A stretch of DNA of 64,000 nt from positions 16,391,001 through 16,455,000 of the forward strand of contig CM062205.1 in NCBI GenBank assembly GCA_031216445.1, in the 5' to 3' direction. This DNA is from Lateolabrax maculatus. Its lineage: Eukaryota > Chordata > Actinopteri > Acropomatiformes > Lateolabracidae. The translations under genes and the position numbers were made by a program. The notes under the pieces are model-generated. The model did not search any database, was not told where the DNA came from, and saw only the letters and a list, made by a program, of their open reading frames with translations. Shown here in pieces: positions 37,301-53,000 of this stretch. The first letter of the stretch is position 1, and each line of letters starts with the position of its first letter.

Positions 37301-40300
37301 CAAGAGGAAAACAAACAAGGAAGAAACAATAGAACTAGAACAAGTTTACAGAGGTAAACCAAAAACATGAGTCCCAATGACTCATGAAATTGGTCACGAG
37401 TTACAAACAAGGATCTGCTGGTGGCAAATGCGGCACTCCCTTTTGGTCACAAAGCTACCATTTTACCTGTGTAAAGAAAACATTTTATTTGGATTATATC
37501 GCATTTTTATTTGGAGTAGTCTGCCAGTTTTATTATATGTGGTACACAGCAACATTTACCAAATATGCAAGATGGAGTATGATGATGATGGTTATGGTAG
37601 GTAAGGTTATGTTACTATAATTTGCTATGTGCTACACTCCAGTGATTTAATAAGTAATGAGTATAATGTGTTGCCTGTGTCCAGGTGAGCTGGACAGCAG
37701 AGGCTGGAAGATGAAAGACATTACCCTGGTCCACCTGTATGTGAGGTCCATGGAAGACTTTGCTCCTCTCAACACAGTCTATAAGGAACACTTTGGCATA
37801 AACCCTCCAGCCAGGTAACGGTGCAAACACGCATACAGACCTCTCCTGCTGTTTTTGTAAAACTCTGAACCATTTGCTTTTCTGCAGCAGTTCTATTCTC
37901 AGTTGTTATCGCAGCATTTATTCAATATTTCCCCTTTTTGCCTTGTAGGGTGTGTGTCCAAGCTCCTCTACCTGCCGGTCAGCTGCTGCAGATGGACTGC
38001 CTGCTCCATGATTGGACCGAACCCCTTGAGGAAGGCTGCTTCCACCAGAGGGAAGCCCTGCATGTCCAGAGCCTTTCCCACTGGGCCCCAGCTAACATCG
38101 GGCCCTACAGCCAGGCCCTCAGGGTAAGGCTCCATGGTCCAAACAGGGAAAGGTGGGGTTGGTTTAAATTTGGTGGTGGCCACAAAGGTAAGAATATTGT
38201 TGTTAATAAACTAATCAGTGAATTAGATGAACCTATGGATATGCTTTGCAGGCCACCTTGTTATTTACATTTTGTTTAGTTCAGTTTATTATTTTGTATT
38301 CATCAATTTCTGTACATTTGCTCTCTGTTCTTCATATAACTTGTTTGGCTACTGATTGAAAACAAAGAACTTTATTATCTTTTGTTTGTGTGTTCTTACA
38401 AAGCAATGGATGTGTCTCACATTACTTGCAGTACTTTAAGTGCGTATCTGTTGTCTCTGTTTATGTATAGATGCACGCGTGCAGATGCGTGTGATTGTGT
38501 CTTTGTGTGATAGTTTGTTCTCATTACTACTTTTATGTATACATGTAAATATGTATCCCTATTATAGTGGGCAGTGTGTATCTATTTTTGCACTTGTTTG
38601 TAAAGCTACAAATGGAACTTCTTTCATATTGTTTCAAACACAGAAGGAATGTCAAATTCAAAGGCAGAACAGAGGAAGTGTGGGCCGTGGTTGCACGGTT
38701 GGCTTGGTGTTTTGTTTACCCAGTGTGTATTATATGGGATTACACTTGTCAAGGTACTGTCAACAAGGACAGTGTCCATCTCCTCCACACTGTCCTTGAT
38801 CCTGCAGCCAAATCCGTCTATGAGTGAGAACATGTGTGGATTAGCCATTCGTTTAGAGCTTGACGGCATATCTCACCAGTGTGTCACTGAACCTCAGAGG
38901 ATCTTGTGCAGTTTGGATTCCTGAGATGTAACCTACAGAGTCAGGTTTGCTTTTAACATGCCAGCAGTGTTTGATTTCCTCAATGGAGTCTCATTGAGAC
39001 ATGAAATTGAAGTCAGCTGTGGGCATGTGCTATTGCCTCTGGAAAACAGTCTAATCTCTCATTCCTCTAATGATCATTCATATCCAAAGCAATTTGAGAA
39101 AACAATGAGAGGAGTTTGGTTGCTCAGAGCTGTGCACGGCACTTCATACGACCCCTGCGTCGTCTCTCAGTGTGTCTGCTCCTCCTCCACGCTACAATGG
39201 CTTAATTTGATCAAAAATGTATTAACAACTCTTCAGTACAGCTTGAGATTTTTACATATTGATACAATTACCCCCTTGCTGTGAGCAAGCATGCAGTGCC
39301 ACCCCACCTCTCACCAGTACCACGTTGTTTCTATCTTAATGACAATTTTCCTTGGTGACTGTTGCCGTGTGACACTGCGGCGACAGGGCTCTGGCAACAA
39401 CAGACACAGAAAAGCTGCTGTCTGGGACCAAATAACCTGGAGCCCTTCACATTCGCTGTCTGTGGAAAAGAATTAGTAATTAAACGAAGGATCGAGCTAT
39501 ACAAAGGGGCTGGAAGGGGGGTGGAACCTGAAATGATTAAAAGATGAATTTGTGATCTTAATTATGTCCAGAGAATGTAATCGTTTTTTTGCAGCAGCAG
39601 TGTTTTGGTGATGAGTTCTTTGAGTTCAATGAGTTATGACTAGGAAACCGATAACCCAGCGTAGTAATGGTAACCATTTGAATGTGCTGTAGCCAAATAG
39701 GGCTATAAACTGACCAATGTCAAGCTGTTTTGGGAGTGTATTCTTTTGACAAGTGTCCAGTGGTGTGAGAGCCAGCACATGGCTACTGACAGAACATGGC
39801 ATTCTGGCCCTGCAGGATTTGACTACAGTCAGTCTCCACAGTGAAGGGTGTTACTGGTGTAGGTAGAAAGGGAACGGCATTAGGGATTGGCATGTGATTG
39901 ATGCTGGACCTTCAAACTCCATCCATCTTTTCATCTATATGCCTGGATTGTCATGTCTCTCAGCTTTAGCTCTCGGGAATGGCAAACTGACTGAATGTCG
40001 ACTTGGCCTGGCAAGCTGACAGATTCACATCCGACTTGATTTAAAGAATTAGTTAACCTTTATGATGTCAAAGCTGGGGGGCCTATTGGTGTATTGTATG
40101 TTAATGTATGATATGCCGGTAGTTTAGGTAAAAGCCGCAAGCTATATATACAAAAACAGTTATTTAATTTATGCTTTGTTTTTACAATGTTTCATATTTA
40201 TCTTTAGCTGATTGACATGTGTTTAGAGGTTTACCATAATATGTATTACTTGCAGTTTAATATATCATTTGTGAGTGCAGTAGTATCAAAGTTCTTGCCA

Positions 40301-43300
40301 CTAACTGTTTTATGTTGCTTTTTTTTATCACAGATCAAATTCAAATTTCGCTGTCATTTGTTTTAGACATAATTTGCATAATCTAATTAAGATATAAGAC
40401 ATTTCCCTCTTTTATTACATCAATCAATTCATTATAAACAAAAGATGCTCTCAGACATTCAGTTTTTGTTGCAAAATATCAAAACAAATTCTCTCATTAC
40501 ACCAAAAGCCAAGTAATGGCATGCTTTTAAAAGAAATAAAATTACTACTACTTTATCGTCAGTTGTTTCTTAGAAGGAGCTTTTAAACAATTCTGTTGCA
40601 TTAGCATAATAGCAGGAAAAAAGAGCATGGGCTTGTTTCTTAAGCCAGCAATGTTCCACATTTTTACACAGAAATCGATTTGTACTAATAACAGACGAAT
40701 ACACTTATGAGTTGCCAGATGGGAAACATTGACCTATCATTTACTAAAGTCACAGTTAACAACAGGAGTCTCAAACTGCAGGACTTTTTCCACATCTATT
40801 TATATTAATGCTGCTTGTTCCATTACATTCCCTTTGGAGCCACATTTACAGAGGCAAACACAATCGCCAAACCAGGTCTGAATAGAAAGACTATCAGTTG
40901 AATGGTTGTTAAACATCTTCTCTTTCCTGTTAAGGTAAGTGGCTCACCCCTGGGATATTTGCTGGGAAATTATACTCACTGATCAGATTCTGCGGGGTGT
41001 GTTTTGGGAGCTGACTGCGCTAGCCTCAGGTTGCTGGTGAACACTAACCCCTTGCCTCATTCCCCTAATTGTGAGTGACAGTCAATATTGTGGAAGACCG
41101 TCTTGCACAAGCACGCAATAGGATTTGCATTGGATTTTGAAAATTGTCAAAGTGGACTGTGAGGCATCAGGAGGGAAGTGGATCTGACGTTGCCAATTAG
41201 TGTCAAAGGGAGGAGTGTGCTGTAGCTGGTGATAGAATTTGAATAATCTTCTAACAGGAGCCTTAATGTCTTAAAACAATGAGCTGAACTTTGTCCGACC
41301 CTCTTGATGAAAAAGTTCAAAGGTCACTCTGAGACGTAGTGCGGTTGGGCCACCCATGTAGGGCCAGAAAGAGGATGCAAGAATGACTAAAAGAACATAG
41401 GTAAAAGTTTCCTCTGCTTGTTGGAAGCCTCATTTTTGTTTATTTCAGCCAAGATAGTAGTATATAGGGTATATCATCAAGAAGATTACTTTAAAAAGAC
41501 TTTTTGATGTAATTGATAGTACAGAGTGACAGGAAACAAGAGAATGAGAGAGGTGGGAATACACTTAAAGTTGAACACAGACTTTGTGGTTACACGGTAT
41601 GCATCTGAGACTGCTGGCTCACAAAATATAGCCTAGATATTTTAACCTATTATTCTCCATTTGTATTTTAAAAGAAACATACAGATGTGTTACAGTGTGT
41701 GCCATTAGATGGTTTTCCATGATGAGTTTCTGAAGATAGCAGCCTTTTTTTTATGGTGAACAATCAAAAGGTTGACAGCTAAATATGAGCTAGTGTGGTG
41801 AGTGGGAAAGCAAACATTTTAGTGATGAATTGCAGAAATTAAGCTAAGTGCTCTAGTTTTATGGTTTGTTGTTCTCACCCAGAATGTTTCACTACTGTAA
41901 AAGAGCCAGCATGCACAATTCAGCAGCTCCCCCCCCCCATCACATCAAACATCCCCCCACCTCCCCAAACTTCCTGAGCTTACATCTAGAGAATACATCT
42001 ACCTCAATTACCACAGAAGAGTAATTAGCCAAAAAACTGTGCGTGCGCGTGCGTCTGCGTTCGGGGAGGTATCCATGCAGCACGAACAGATTAATTAGGA
42101 CATTTAACTTCATTTCTAATATAACAAAATTAATCCCATAAAATATGAGGGATCTCGGAGGAGGTGCCTGTCAGCATCTGACGCCTCTCCCCTGTTTGCC
42201 ATAATCTATTAAAACCTTGCTTTTATCTCACCTCTCCCCTGTCATACTTTATGGATTTTTTCATAAACACGGCCCATACTTCATAAATGTCTCAATTTTC
42301 TAGTCTATTAACATTACTTCAAATGCGCTTGATAAAAGAGGAGGGCATGCGTGAAATAATGCACCAATAATACAAAGCGCTGGAGGCTAGAACAGTAGGG
42401 GCGGCTCTCCAGCATGCACACTCAGACAATGCAAGGGATGTTATCAACTTTAATAAAAGAACAAATGATCACTTTCAACGAAGGAGGAGGGGAGATGAGG
42501 CAGGGAGGAAGGGGTGGGGCAAGGAGGGGAACAGTTGTCGAGTAATTGAGTCGATGAAAAATGAGGTCTTGAAGGCTCAGCGGTTTGAGCAGTCGGGAGA
42601 TTGAAGGCTACTCAAACCTACGGTGTTCTTCAGTACGTGTAGTTACTTGCTCCCCGTTGCAGCGGAGGGTGTTAACATAGATTTGTTTTTTCTTTTCATT
42701 TCACTGAAGGCACAGGTAGAATAGGCTGGCTGTTTCCTCTCCTGAATGCCTGAATTGTGTGCAATGAGCTGAACCTTTTGTCTGGAGAGAGTCAGACTGA
42801 CAGTCTGAGGCTTCACCTCAAGGCCCTTCCCCAGCGAGCATCCATTCAGTTCCTGTCTCTGTACATCACCTGAGTCTGTCTCTGTAGGCTTTACTCAACC
42901 TACACAAACACTGGGGTCAACTGTCTTCACTTGAACTGGACACACATGAAACACACCGATCAAACCCAGTAAAACCTTACAGCAATGGCATGTCGGCTTT
43001 ATGCCCGGAGGCCAAGTCTTACAAAGACACACACAGACACACACATACACCTGTGCGCTCTTTGTGATAGGCCCTGGCTTTAGGAAAAGGTAAACTGGTT
43101 CGGTCATTAAGATGAGTCACAGGTGGCTCACTGTAACGCACTCGTGACTGACAGGAAAGGTATACAGCACTCAAACCACATTCAGTGACATGCAAATAGA
43201 TAAAGAGGCATGCAAAGACAAAAGAAATGGGCATTGAGCGAACACACATTATCTCCAACCATCAGTACTTAAACATTTGTTGACAAATGGTCTGTATACC

Positions 43301-43996
43301 GGCAACAACACTGTCTTTTTTGCAATAATGGGGACTTCCTTCCCCTCCTCTAATACAGCTCCGCATGCAAAGACGTATATCTGCTTTGACACATGGGACA
43401 GTGCTGGAGCTATTGGAGGTGGGTTGGGCACTTGTGCCTGTAAATGTGTACACATGTATGTGAGGGGTCAAATCAAACCACATTTTCAATCTGAATAGGG
43501 GCTAGTTTTATGGGAAGTGGTAGAGGGCAGCGAAGATAATTATGTTCCTTCCAACCCCTATCCCACGCACCCCACGTCCCCCCCATTCTCTCCTGCTGTG
43601 ACCTTGTAGAGGCTGACCTGCTATGGCAGTGGTCATTTTCAGGAGTCAGTGCGTTCTTGGCTACATTATCCCGTGCTGCCGCTGCAGCACCACGTGGGGA
43701 CAGGCTGGTATCAGCTTGTACCAGGCGAGGACAGGGGAAGGACTGGATCTGTCAGAGTGCATCGACTCTCAGGCGGCCACGTACGCCGGCGCTGTGCCTC
43801 TGCCCCGGCCCTGCCACACTCCTACTCATTAATGGGCCCGGCCCTGACAACTGATCCTAATTGCCTTTGAACAGCTCTTCATGTATTATTGGTGCCTGAC
43901 TGCCTTGGTTCATGTCAACAAGCCATGGGAAGCAGGGGCAGGGTTGCAACAGCTATCGCCCCTCTTCCTCTTTTACATACTGAATGATGAGGAGAT

Positions 43997-44047
<51 letters not shown>

Positions 44048-47000
44048 TATAAATAGATATACATTGTGTGTGTATATGTAAACATAGGTGGACATGTACC
44101 ACTGTAGCATTCGTGATCACCTGGGAAGCCTCAAGAGACACAGGTCTCTGGTGTCTCTAGTGAATGGTCAGCATCCTAACTGTACAAGAGTCTTTCACCT
44201 TTGCAGATTTGCAAATTATTTGACTGTTTTCTGCGTAAAAATCATAATTATAATTGTTTTTGTGGCTACTGTAAATTAATAGAGTATACTAGAACATCTA
44301 ATGGAATGTAGACTATGATTATGAATATGATTTTATTTGATAAATGGCAGACTGCTTTTTAATTTGAGAGAGCCGAATGCTACATGAGTGTGTATGTGTG
44401 CTTGTTTGCTTCCCACTTTGTCACTGCTGATGAGCAGTGGAGGGGTGAATGGTTCAGAGACATCAAGAAGGCATCTGAAAAGCGTCATGTAAAGATCCCA
44501 CCGCCTTCGATATCTGCCAAGACACTCATGCTATTACAATTGCAATCACAAACACTCAGTCAAAACACATCGTTATTTGTAGTCCCATGTGTGAATTATT
44601 ACCCCATATCCAACTATTTACTTCCCATTTTACCCCTCTATTTGAATACGGAAAAAGGAGAGGTGGGGTGGCTTGGCTTTTTATTTGTGAAATGAAATAA
44701 CTGAATACCAAATGCATAGATAAAAAGCATAGCGGCGTGTCCTGTCCACTCCCATCACTGTCTGAGAGAGGAGAGACGTATGACCATCCCATTACTATGG
44801 TAACTAGCCACTATATTCAGAGCTGCCCGGGTGTGTTTCTTCCCCCTGTAGTGACGAGAGGGCATAGCTGACAGGGCCTACACACACACACACACACACG
44901 CACGCACACACACAGACAGATAGGGAAGGTCTGGAAGATGCTCCTTGTGAAATACACACGTGTGGCAAATACGGACAGAACAATACAAGGGCCAGTTCCC
45001 ACACATACTAATATGATGACATACAGAAACTAATAGTTAGGGAGAAATGTAACCCCCTACTTTTTCAACATTTTACTCATAGCCAAAAGGTTTTATCCCC
45101 AAAAAATAGACCGTTATATTAGAGGAGTCTAGCAGTAGGAGAATTTAATTAACCTAAAGCAATAAAAAAAACTGCATTATGCTTTCATATTTTTGATGTA
45201 TGGCTATCAGCCATACAGAATTGAATACATTTGCCTGGCATTACATTAAAAGAGTGTTTTAATGCACAGAATAAGTAACAAAGAGAAGCCATGATTGATA
45301 TGTTACCAACAAATACAGTGACAATTGTCACCAACCCAAACCGAGGGGCTGTTAGGTTTGTTACAGCAGCAGATTCACCTACTTATTGCTGTACAGCACT
45401 GTGCTATAGTTTGTGTATTTTAGGAAACTGCTATTATAGATGATTTCTGTAATTATTGTACTCTCCTATGTTTCTGCGGTTCTATAAGTTGCACATGGCT
45501 CTAGTTAGAAATGATCATTACATCCAACATGCAACAGTGTGCTAGCATTGCCATTTTGTCTTCATTTATTATGGGATTTTTTTTTTTTTGTGCAGTACTA
45601 CAGATGACTCAGAAAAGAGTTAGCATTTACATTCCATTTACTTTTGGCCACTCGCTTCCTCATAAATTTCACATGGAGCAATTCTTCTGAGTAGTAACTT
45701 TTAACCTGGGTCATTCATTTTTCAAATGCCATTGTCATCAAAGCACGCTTTACTGAGGTAAAAACTGCTGCAGATGAATAATATACAGTCTCCTGTTTTT
45801 TCTGCGGACATATCAGCATGTTCACTTTTAATACATATTTATTATTGATATTATGGATTTATTATGTAAGGGGATGTTAGGCCCCGCGATTCGAGGTAAT
45901 GTAATGAAGTAGAGATGCTCAGGGTAAGAGTTCATTCAATATTTTCCACATGTCAAATTTTATTGAGTTGAATTTGATACTCTGACACAAATGTTAATAT
46001 TTGCTCTATTTTTCAGTAGGGATTCAGTAAATTTTCAGCGCATTGTATTTTATCAGCTTGCCATAGTGAGAATATTATTATCTCTGCTGCACATTTACAG
46101 TAAAATAACCTTTTTGATTTCCAAAGTATAAACAAGGATTTCTTAGACAGAAAATCTTTCTTTGTAGATTTTTATTTTATTCTATTTATTTGTTTTTAAT
46201 GATGTTGATCTTTATATAGAATCCTTTCGGCTACATTGAATTTTCAGTATTTCATTATAAAAATAAATATAAAACAACAGATGCTGTAGTGAAAACCCCA
46301 AACAATTTGTTCTACTATTTATTATAAGTTTTCCCAGATTTTCCTTCATCCATATTCCTGCATTTCACTGGTGGAATTTATGGCTTATTTATACGAACAT
46401 TTTGAGTCTGCCAAATAAAAAAAGGAAAAAGAAGAAAATCCAAGAAGACCTCGATGCTGTCTAGCCAGCCTGTCCATAGATTGAGTGGACTTTGTATGAA
46501 CAGCATTGTTGATACTCCTGCTGCCTTTTTAATGCAGCCATACTGCCATCTGTTGAGACAAGAAGGAACTACATCACATTCTGATTCCTCTGCATTTTCT
46601 GCACTGTCTTGTTCATTCTGTCTTTCATTTTTTTGTTTGTCTGTTTTTCATTTTGTATTTGTGAATACTGAACTACACGTTGTGTCCATTACAATCATCA
46701 GAGTAGCAACAGGGCAGGGAAGAGAGGCTTTGTGTGTTTTAACTGGATGCTTGGGATGTGGATGCAGAGGACTTTTCTCTCTGGACCAGCAGCTTCATGT
46801 CGTTGGGTCGCAGAATGATTTGTTTTTGACATTCACTCTGTCTCACGCAGAATAGACATTTCACACTGTAGTCCTATCCTTCACATCGCGCACACACAGA
46901 CTTGCTTAACTTCACCACTGCTTACAGTTACACTTTAATAGTTGTGCCATAGCACTTTGTGTTGACATAATTATTTTGTGCCCAGGATAAGTTAGGGAGG

Positions 47001-50000
47001 TTCCATTACCAGCCAGACCAAGAGATGTAGCTTCAAAAAGAGGAAAAATATGAAAAGACAGAAGAGACGGATTGGTCACAGCTGGGAAGGGAGAAAGAAC
47101 GGGGGTTGAGGGTTGCAGTTTCAGCATCATTCAATCAGACAACATGCCCCTCAGCTGAAACAGCGAGACCCTCCCCGATTCTCTCGAATTAGGGAGATTA
47201 GCAGGAAAGCGCATAATGCAGGATGATGGAATTTGTCATAATTTGCATTGTCCTGGAAAGATTCGGTTTGATAGAGCGATGCATGGAGGGGCTTGTCATG
47301 TCCCACGGGCAGGTCATAGAGGAAGCTTGGCAGAAATGATTTTTGCGATATGTGCATCAGTCGTAAAAGCCTCACAACCAATTTGTCAAAAAATGTGAGG
47401 TCGGGACAGTTGAAGGCAGCAGGGCATTTTGCCTAACGCAATGAAAAACCATGCCCCTCCATCACTCTTCATCCACAGCCCTGCTTTGGTGTGGCACAGT
47501 ACTCCACAGCAGTAGACAATTTTATCCCATCAGCTTTGAGTATTTGTTATGTTCTATTTGATCTTATTTCTTCATTTTAACATCATTATAGCAGCATTAA
47601 TTTTACACAAGAACAAAACACAAAAACCATACCAAACTATATCTAAACTAGTTTTACTTTGTTGTAAAAATTATTTTATATGATGATGGAAATATTTATT
47701 TATGAATTCATTTATGCATGCCTGTTGGCATTCAGATGTGTCTCCCTGAGCACCCAGCAGTCAGGCTCCCCTGACCTTGGTTGTAGTACTGAGCGGCAGC
47801 TCCTGACCACCATAAAGTTGACCAGAGCTGACATGACAGTGTTACTCTTCCACACGGTTCAGTGTCTATGGAGTGGGCATGTCGAGGGTAGACATGCAGG
47901 CACAACAGAAAAATACACATAAGCTTAGAGAAGGTGGGGGTTGGGGAAAGGCCAGTGTCCCTTGCTCAGACTGACCACACATTGCCTCAACAATGGCTGA
48001 TTATTCTTGTGTAATTTTTAGTACATTTTCCTTCATAACAACCTTCTGTTTATAACATATGCTTATGGTTTGTTTTCCAAATAAATGTGCAGTTTTAGAG
48101 CTGAGAGAATGCATTTAGAAATGCCCTATACTTGCCTTTCTTTGTGCACTTCATACGGCTATTTATGTCGCCGTTTAAGTAACACTGATTTTGTGTGACA
48201 GTTGAGCATACAGGGGTTAGGCTCAAACTGGAGCACAAACAGGAAGCAAAAAATAGAGATAGTGGAAAAAAGAGGAGGGAATAAAAAAGGCAAATATCTC
48301 CCTCCCCCTTCCCATGAAACCTTAAATGAGAAGCCTAACATCGGGAAAGATTCTGCAGATGGAAGAACGGTTGTGGTCCTCCTGAAAGGTTTGTATTTGT
48401 AGAAATGAGGTGTCAGAAGAGGCAGGATTTCCTCAGGGCGCAGCACAACATGAGCCCATCTCTTATCATTTCCCACTCCCAGACTTGATCTGCTTTGAAT
48501 GCACTAATGCTGAAAGAGCCCCACAGACTTGAAGCCAGTTCAAGATGAAATCACAGCACACATCCCTGACAAACTGCCATCCACCACACAAGGATTAAAC
48601 AGTCGTTGCATATCAAATCCCTGCCAAAAAGCAGAAATAATATATGCACTTAAATACATTCAACAAAACTTCAACCTCAGTTTTTTGATCCCCACATTTT
48701 GAACTATTTTGAGCTATTTGCCAACCCTAATATATTCAAGAAAAGATGAAAATTACTAAAGTGAAAGAAATTTGGAAATTTGTCACATATATAAAGAATG
48801 TTCCATGAAGGATTAAAAGTGAACCAAAGAATGTCCCATTTAAAGTAATGTATAGTTTACTGTGTATATCAAATCAAGTTTTAGAGGATCCTTGGTTTGA
48901 ACCAGGCCTTCTGCTACTCTGACATGTCATGCTCCTTTTAAGATTTTGTCTATGTTCACAATAAACTGTTTTATAAAGGCATTCAATTTTCATAGATAAT
49001 GAGTTGGAAAGCCTTGCCCTGGTGCTCTGAAGACACACTCATTTACCCTTACTTCATGGTGATAAACAACAGTCAAAAGGTGTAGTAACATACCCATGCA
49101 GGGACATATCACAAATATTAATTTTATTTTGCATTTAATTACCCACCCTTTAGCTTATACTGTTCTGCCATTACCCTTTTAGCTCGGTTACATGTGTCCT
49201 TGCATAAGGGAAAAGTTACACCATATTAATCCAACCTATTTTACACATTTTGTATCATCATTTTCCTGGTTAAATTATGCATGAGGTCTCAATGGGGAGA
49301 AATGTGACCATTAGCATATCTGATAGGAGTGGTGGAGCAGTTTTCCACCTCTTTCTGTCCTTGGAACCAGGCAGAAAAACCTGACTGTTCGTCAATACCA
49401 GGTCATTTTATCCAGGCCAGCCCAGTTCATCTATACCATTCCAAAGCTCTGCTAATGACACTTGGAGACGTCTTCAACACGATGGGGGCCCAGAGGGCTC
49501 CGACACCAATGTGAATATAGTCTAGCACTGTCTGGTCATCTCTGGAAGCTCTTTGACAAAAACTGCAATTAGAAACATCACCTCAGATACACCAGCCTGA
49601 AATGAGACACCGTTAAGGGTTGGAAGCGGACATAGCCAGGCGCTTCCTGAGTACATTTACATATATGTTACTGTCTGCGGCTCACAGGGATGGAGAGAGA
49701 GAATGTCTTTGGGGATGGTGACCTTTTGACATGTCATTGGGTTTATTAGAAAAATTATGGTGACGTAGCCATGAAATAAAGGTCGATAAAGCATGAGCAA
49801 AAATACAGCTAAACAGGAAGGAGTGTGTTGTGATCATTCTTCTCATTGGAACCTTGTATGGGTTTTGAGAAATAAGTCTAAGTTTGTTTCAAAGTCCATT
49901 TTTCTGTTGGGGCTGGTTGATTACTCTGTATTATTGTTTTATTGTCTCTACACTGTTACACACATAGTGACAAAATTCTCAGAAAGCGTTATTGTGATAT

Positions 50001-53000
50001 TGTTTGCAATTATGTTTGAATTAATGATACATTTTATTGTTAAAAATCAAAAAGAAAAAGGAAAACGAACATTTTACCAGTTGAGTTCTTTGGTAAATAA
50101 ATAATAATATTGAAAATTAGATATGTTGCTCTGACATTTATTGTGATATGAATTTTGTCTAAATTGCCTACCCATATGTACTATATGTTTTTCTCTGGTG
50201 AAAAAACTGATCCAAGATATAATAAAAAAAATATTATTCTTTTGCTCTAAAAGGCAGCTACTAAAACCTGAAATTTCTGAAAACCTTTGAAGTTAGCAAG
50301 CAAGCAAATATCAAATGTAATTAAGAAGCAGTAGAACAGAAGTAAACCAACATGAACATGTAGTATTGATTCACTGGCCCTTTTCTCTGTGGGCCATTTA
50401 AACTGCTAAGGCTAGCATTTGAAAAATACTTACCTTGTTATAGAAAGTTTAATGTCATATGCAATTGTTTGACCCTTATGAATATTAAAGGATCCCATCT
50501 CTGGCCTATTAAAAATGCATGTGGCATTGTGGTTGTTGATCACGTTTAGAACGCCCATGCAAATTGGACTGTCTTCCCTGTCAAGGCCTAAGATGAATAA
50601 TGTAGTTGTGTTGTATATTCAGGGACACACCATTGACAGTCAATTAACAAGTTTGATTGGTGTGTGAACTCATTCTTTTGAACTGTTAATTTTATGTAAA
50701 TAGTATTCGCTCTCCCCTCTCCACTGTCTCTCCCGCATCCAGGTTCACCACAGAAATATGTGCCCCCACCACCACAAACCCCCAAATCCCCAATTCCACC
50801 TCCCACTAAGAGTAACCAGAGCGGGATCCTTAATAATTGATCATCACACACCTGCTTGGTAGAAGCTATGGGAGTCTGCCTTTAACAGTCAAGGGGCCCC
50901 ATGCGAGTCCCTTTTGATATTCAAATAGACAAATGGTAGCCAGCCTTTACGAATTCAAAATGGAGTGAGCTGTTTTCATGGGGACGCGCTTGTTAAGAGA
51001 TTCTGGCCACCCGTCCAACCTGATGGAGCCCGTCTTTGCTGGAGTGGATTTGATGGCATTTGATGGCTCATGAATGGAATGCCAATGACAATTTGTTGTT
51101 GATGTGTGGGAATCTGGCTTTTATGTCAGGCAGACATAGTAATGCAGGCACTCGGGCAGACTGTGCTCGCAGGTAAATGATCCCGGTGATTGATCCAACT
51201 GGTTGAAAGCAGCGAGGGCCTTATCTTCTCTCTTTCTTCCCCCTTCACTCACTCGCGCCCCTCTTTCCATCTTCCCTCCATCTCTTGTCTCCCGCACTGT
51301 CCCAGTAATTTGGAGCAGCAGAGATGGAAGCTGGAGATCCATCAAAGTTGACAAGTGAACCCAGAAGCTGGGGATCATGGCAGACCCATCTGATTATGGA
51401 AATAGCCACGGCCATGTCCACCCCCTTGCTAAACAGTTGTGCGGCAAGCATCTTTTTCTGCTGGTATCCCATAAAAGACATACATCTCAGTTAGGGGAAA
51501 ATATTCAGGTATCCTCCTTTGAACAAGTTATGTCATGGCTTTTCTTTTTAGGCGTTATCAGACTGAATCAAGTAAAGAAAACAAAGGGTGTTTGAAATGA
51601 GTGGGAGGAGAAGTTCGGTTGAGAGGGTGCTAAGTCTTAAGTAATACCTCTGGTCCACGCTCACCCTGGTAATCTCACTGCAAAACATGATACCCCTGGC
51701 TGTGTCTTTGCTAATCAGTCAAGGGCCTTGTCTCTGGCCATGTATCAATTGATTCAGGCCTTTCTTGATCCTCCCTGGAGATCTGCATGTGCTCCAGGGT
51801 CCCTGCATAGGCCAGCAATTATCAACATGTCACCAACAGCTATTTGCATTGACCAGCAGTTAGTGTCCGGCACTAATGCCATCCAACCTCAAACACTGGT
51901 GAGCTACAGGGTCTCTAAAGACCTGACCTCCTTAATGCCACTCCTCATCCCTACTCATCTCTCTGCATTAATCAGATGGATTTCTTTCAGGTTTCATTAT
52001 ACAAGAAGCTTAATTCTAACAGAGGTATTTAACAGAGAATTGAGCTTATTATCACATGGTTAATTGTGCTTATAAATAACACTGGTGCCACAGAGATACA
52101 CTGGCAGGATTCTCACAGAATACCTGCTTGTGAAATGAGAATTGTTGGTGATAAGATGCTAAAAAAAATGGCAGAGGTGGAACTTGTTAATTAATGCAGT
52201 GCTATTCAAAAATACGCCTTTAATTAATGTTAATTTGATTATAGCACCTCACTGATGAATATTGTACTTTTTTTTATAAAAATCATTTTTGAGTTTGATG
52301 AATTGTTTCTTAAATTTAGTTTTCTGGTTGAATAGAAACCATGTGTTGAAGTTCGTAATTGTCTAATTAGGTATTCTTGTTTTGTGCAGACTGAAGTTTT
52401 GTAGTTTGTTGAAATTATTATCCAGAATAAAGTATCCAGTTTTGATACACAAAATCTTCACAACCTCATCAGTGACCACTTTTGCTACAAAGGCAAAGTT
52501 TTCCACAATCAATGCTGGGGTTTTAATTCTATATCTAGAAATATGCTGTATTGATATCTTTTAATATTTTAATTGACATTTATGACTTTTTTGTTTTTCT
52601 TTTGTTCAGCATCACTTCCAAACACTACCTTGCCAGAACAGATCTCTAAAAGGCTGTAATGAAGTGTCAAGCATGAATTAGTAAAAAGATGTAAGCTTTC
52701 AGTCTGTGTGTTTTTGTGAATGTGTGATAAAAATAAGATCAAGTATTAGACTGTAGGTACCATTCCAAAACTCTAACCACACTAGCAGTGTGGCTGTAGC
52801 GATGGCGATGTTGGTCTGTTGGTTGGTTGTTCAAACGTTTTGGTTAACACTGAAATACCTCAACAGCTCTTGGTTGGATTTCCAATGACATTTTGTTAAG
52901 ACACTCATGGTTCCCATAGGGTGAATCCTAATGATTGTGGTGATCCTCTCACTTTTTACCAAGGGCCATTAGTAGGTCAAAGTTTTCATTTGTCCAGTGA

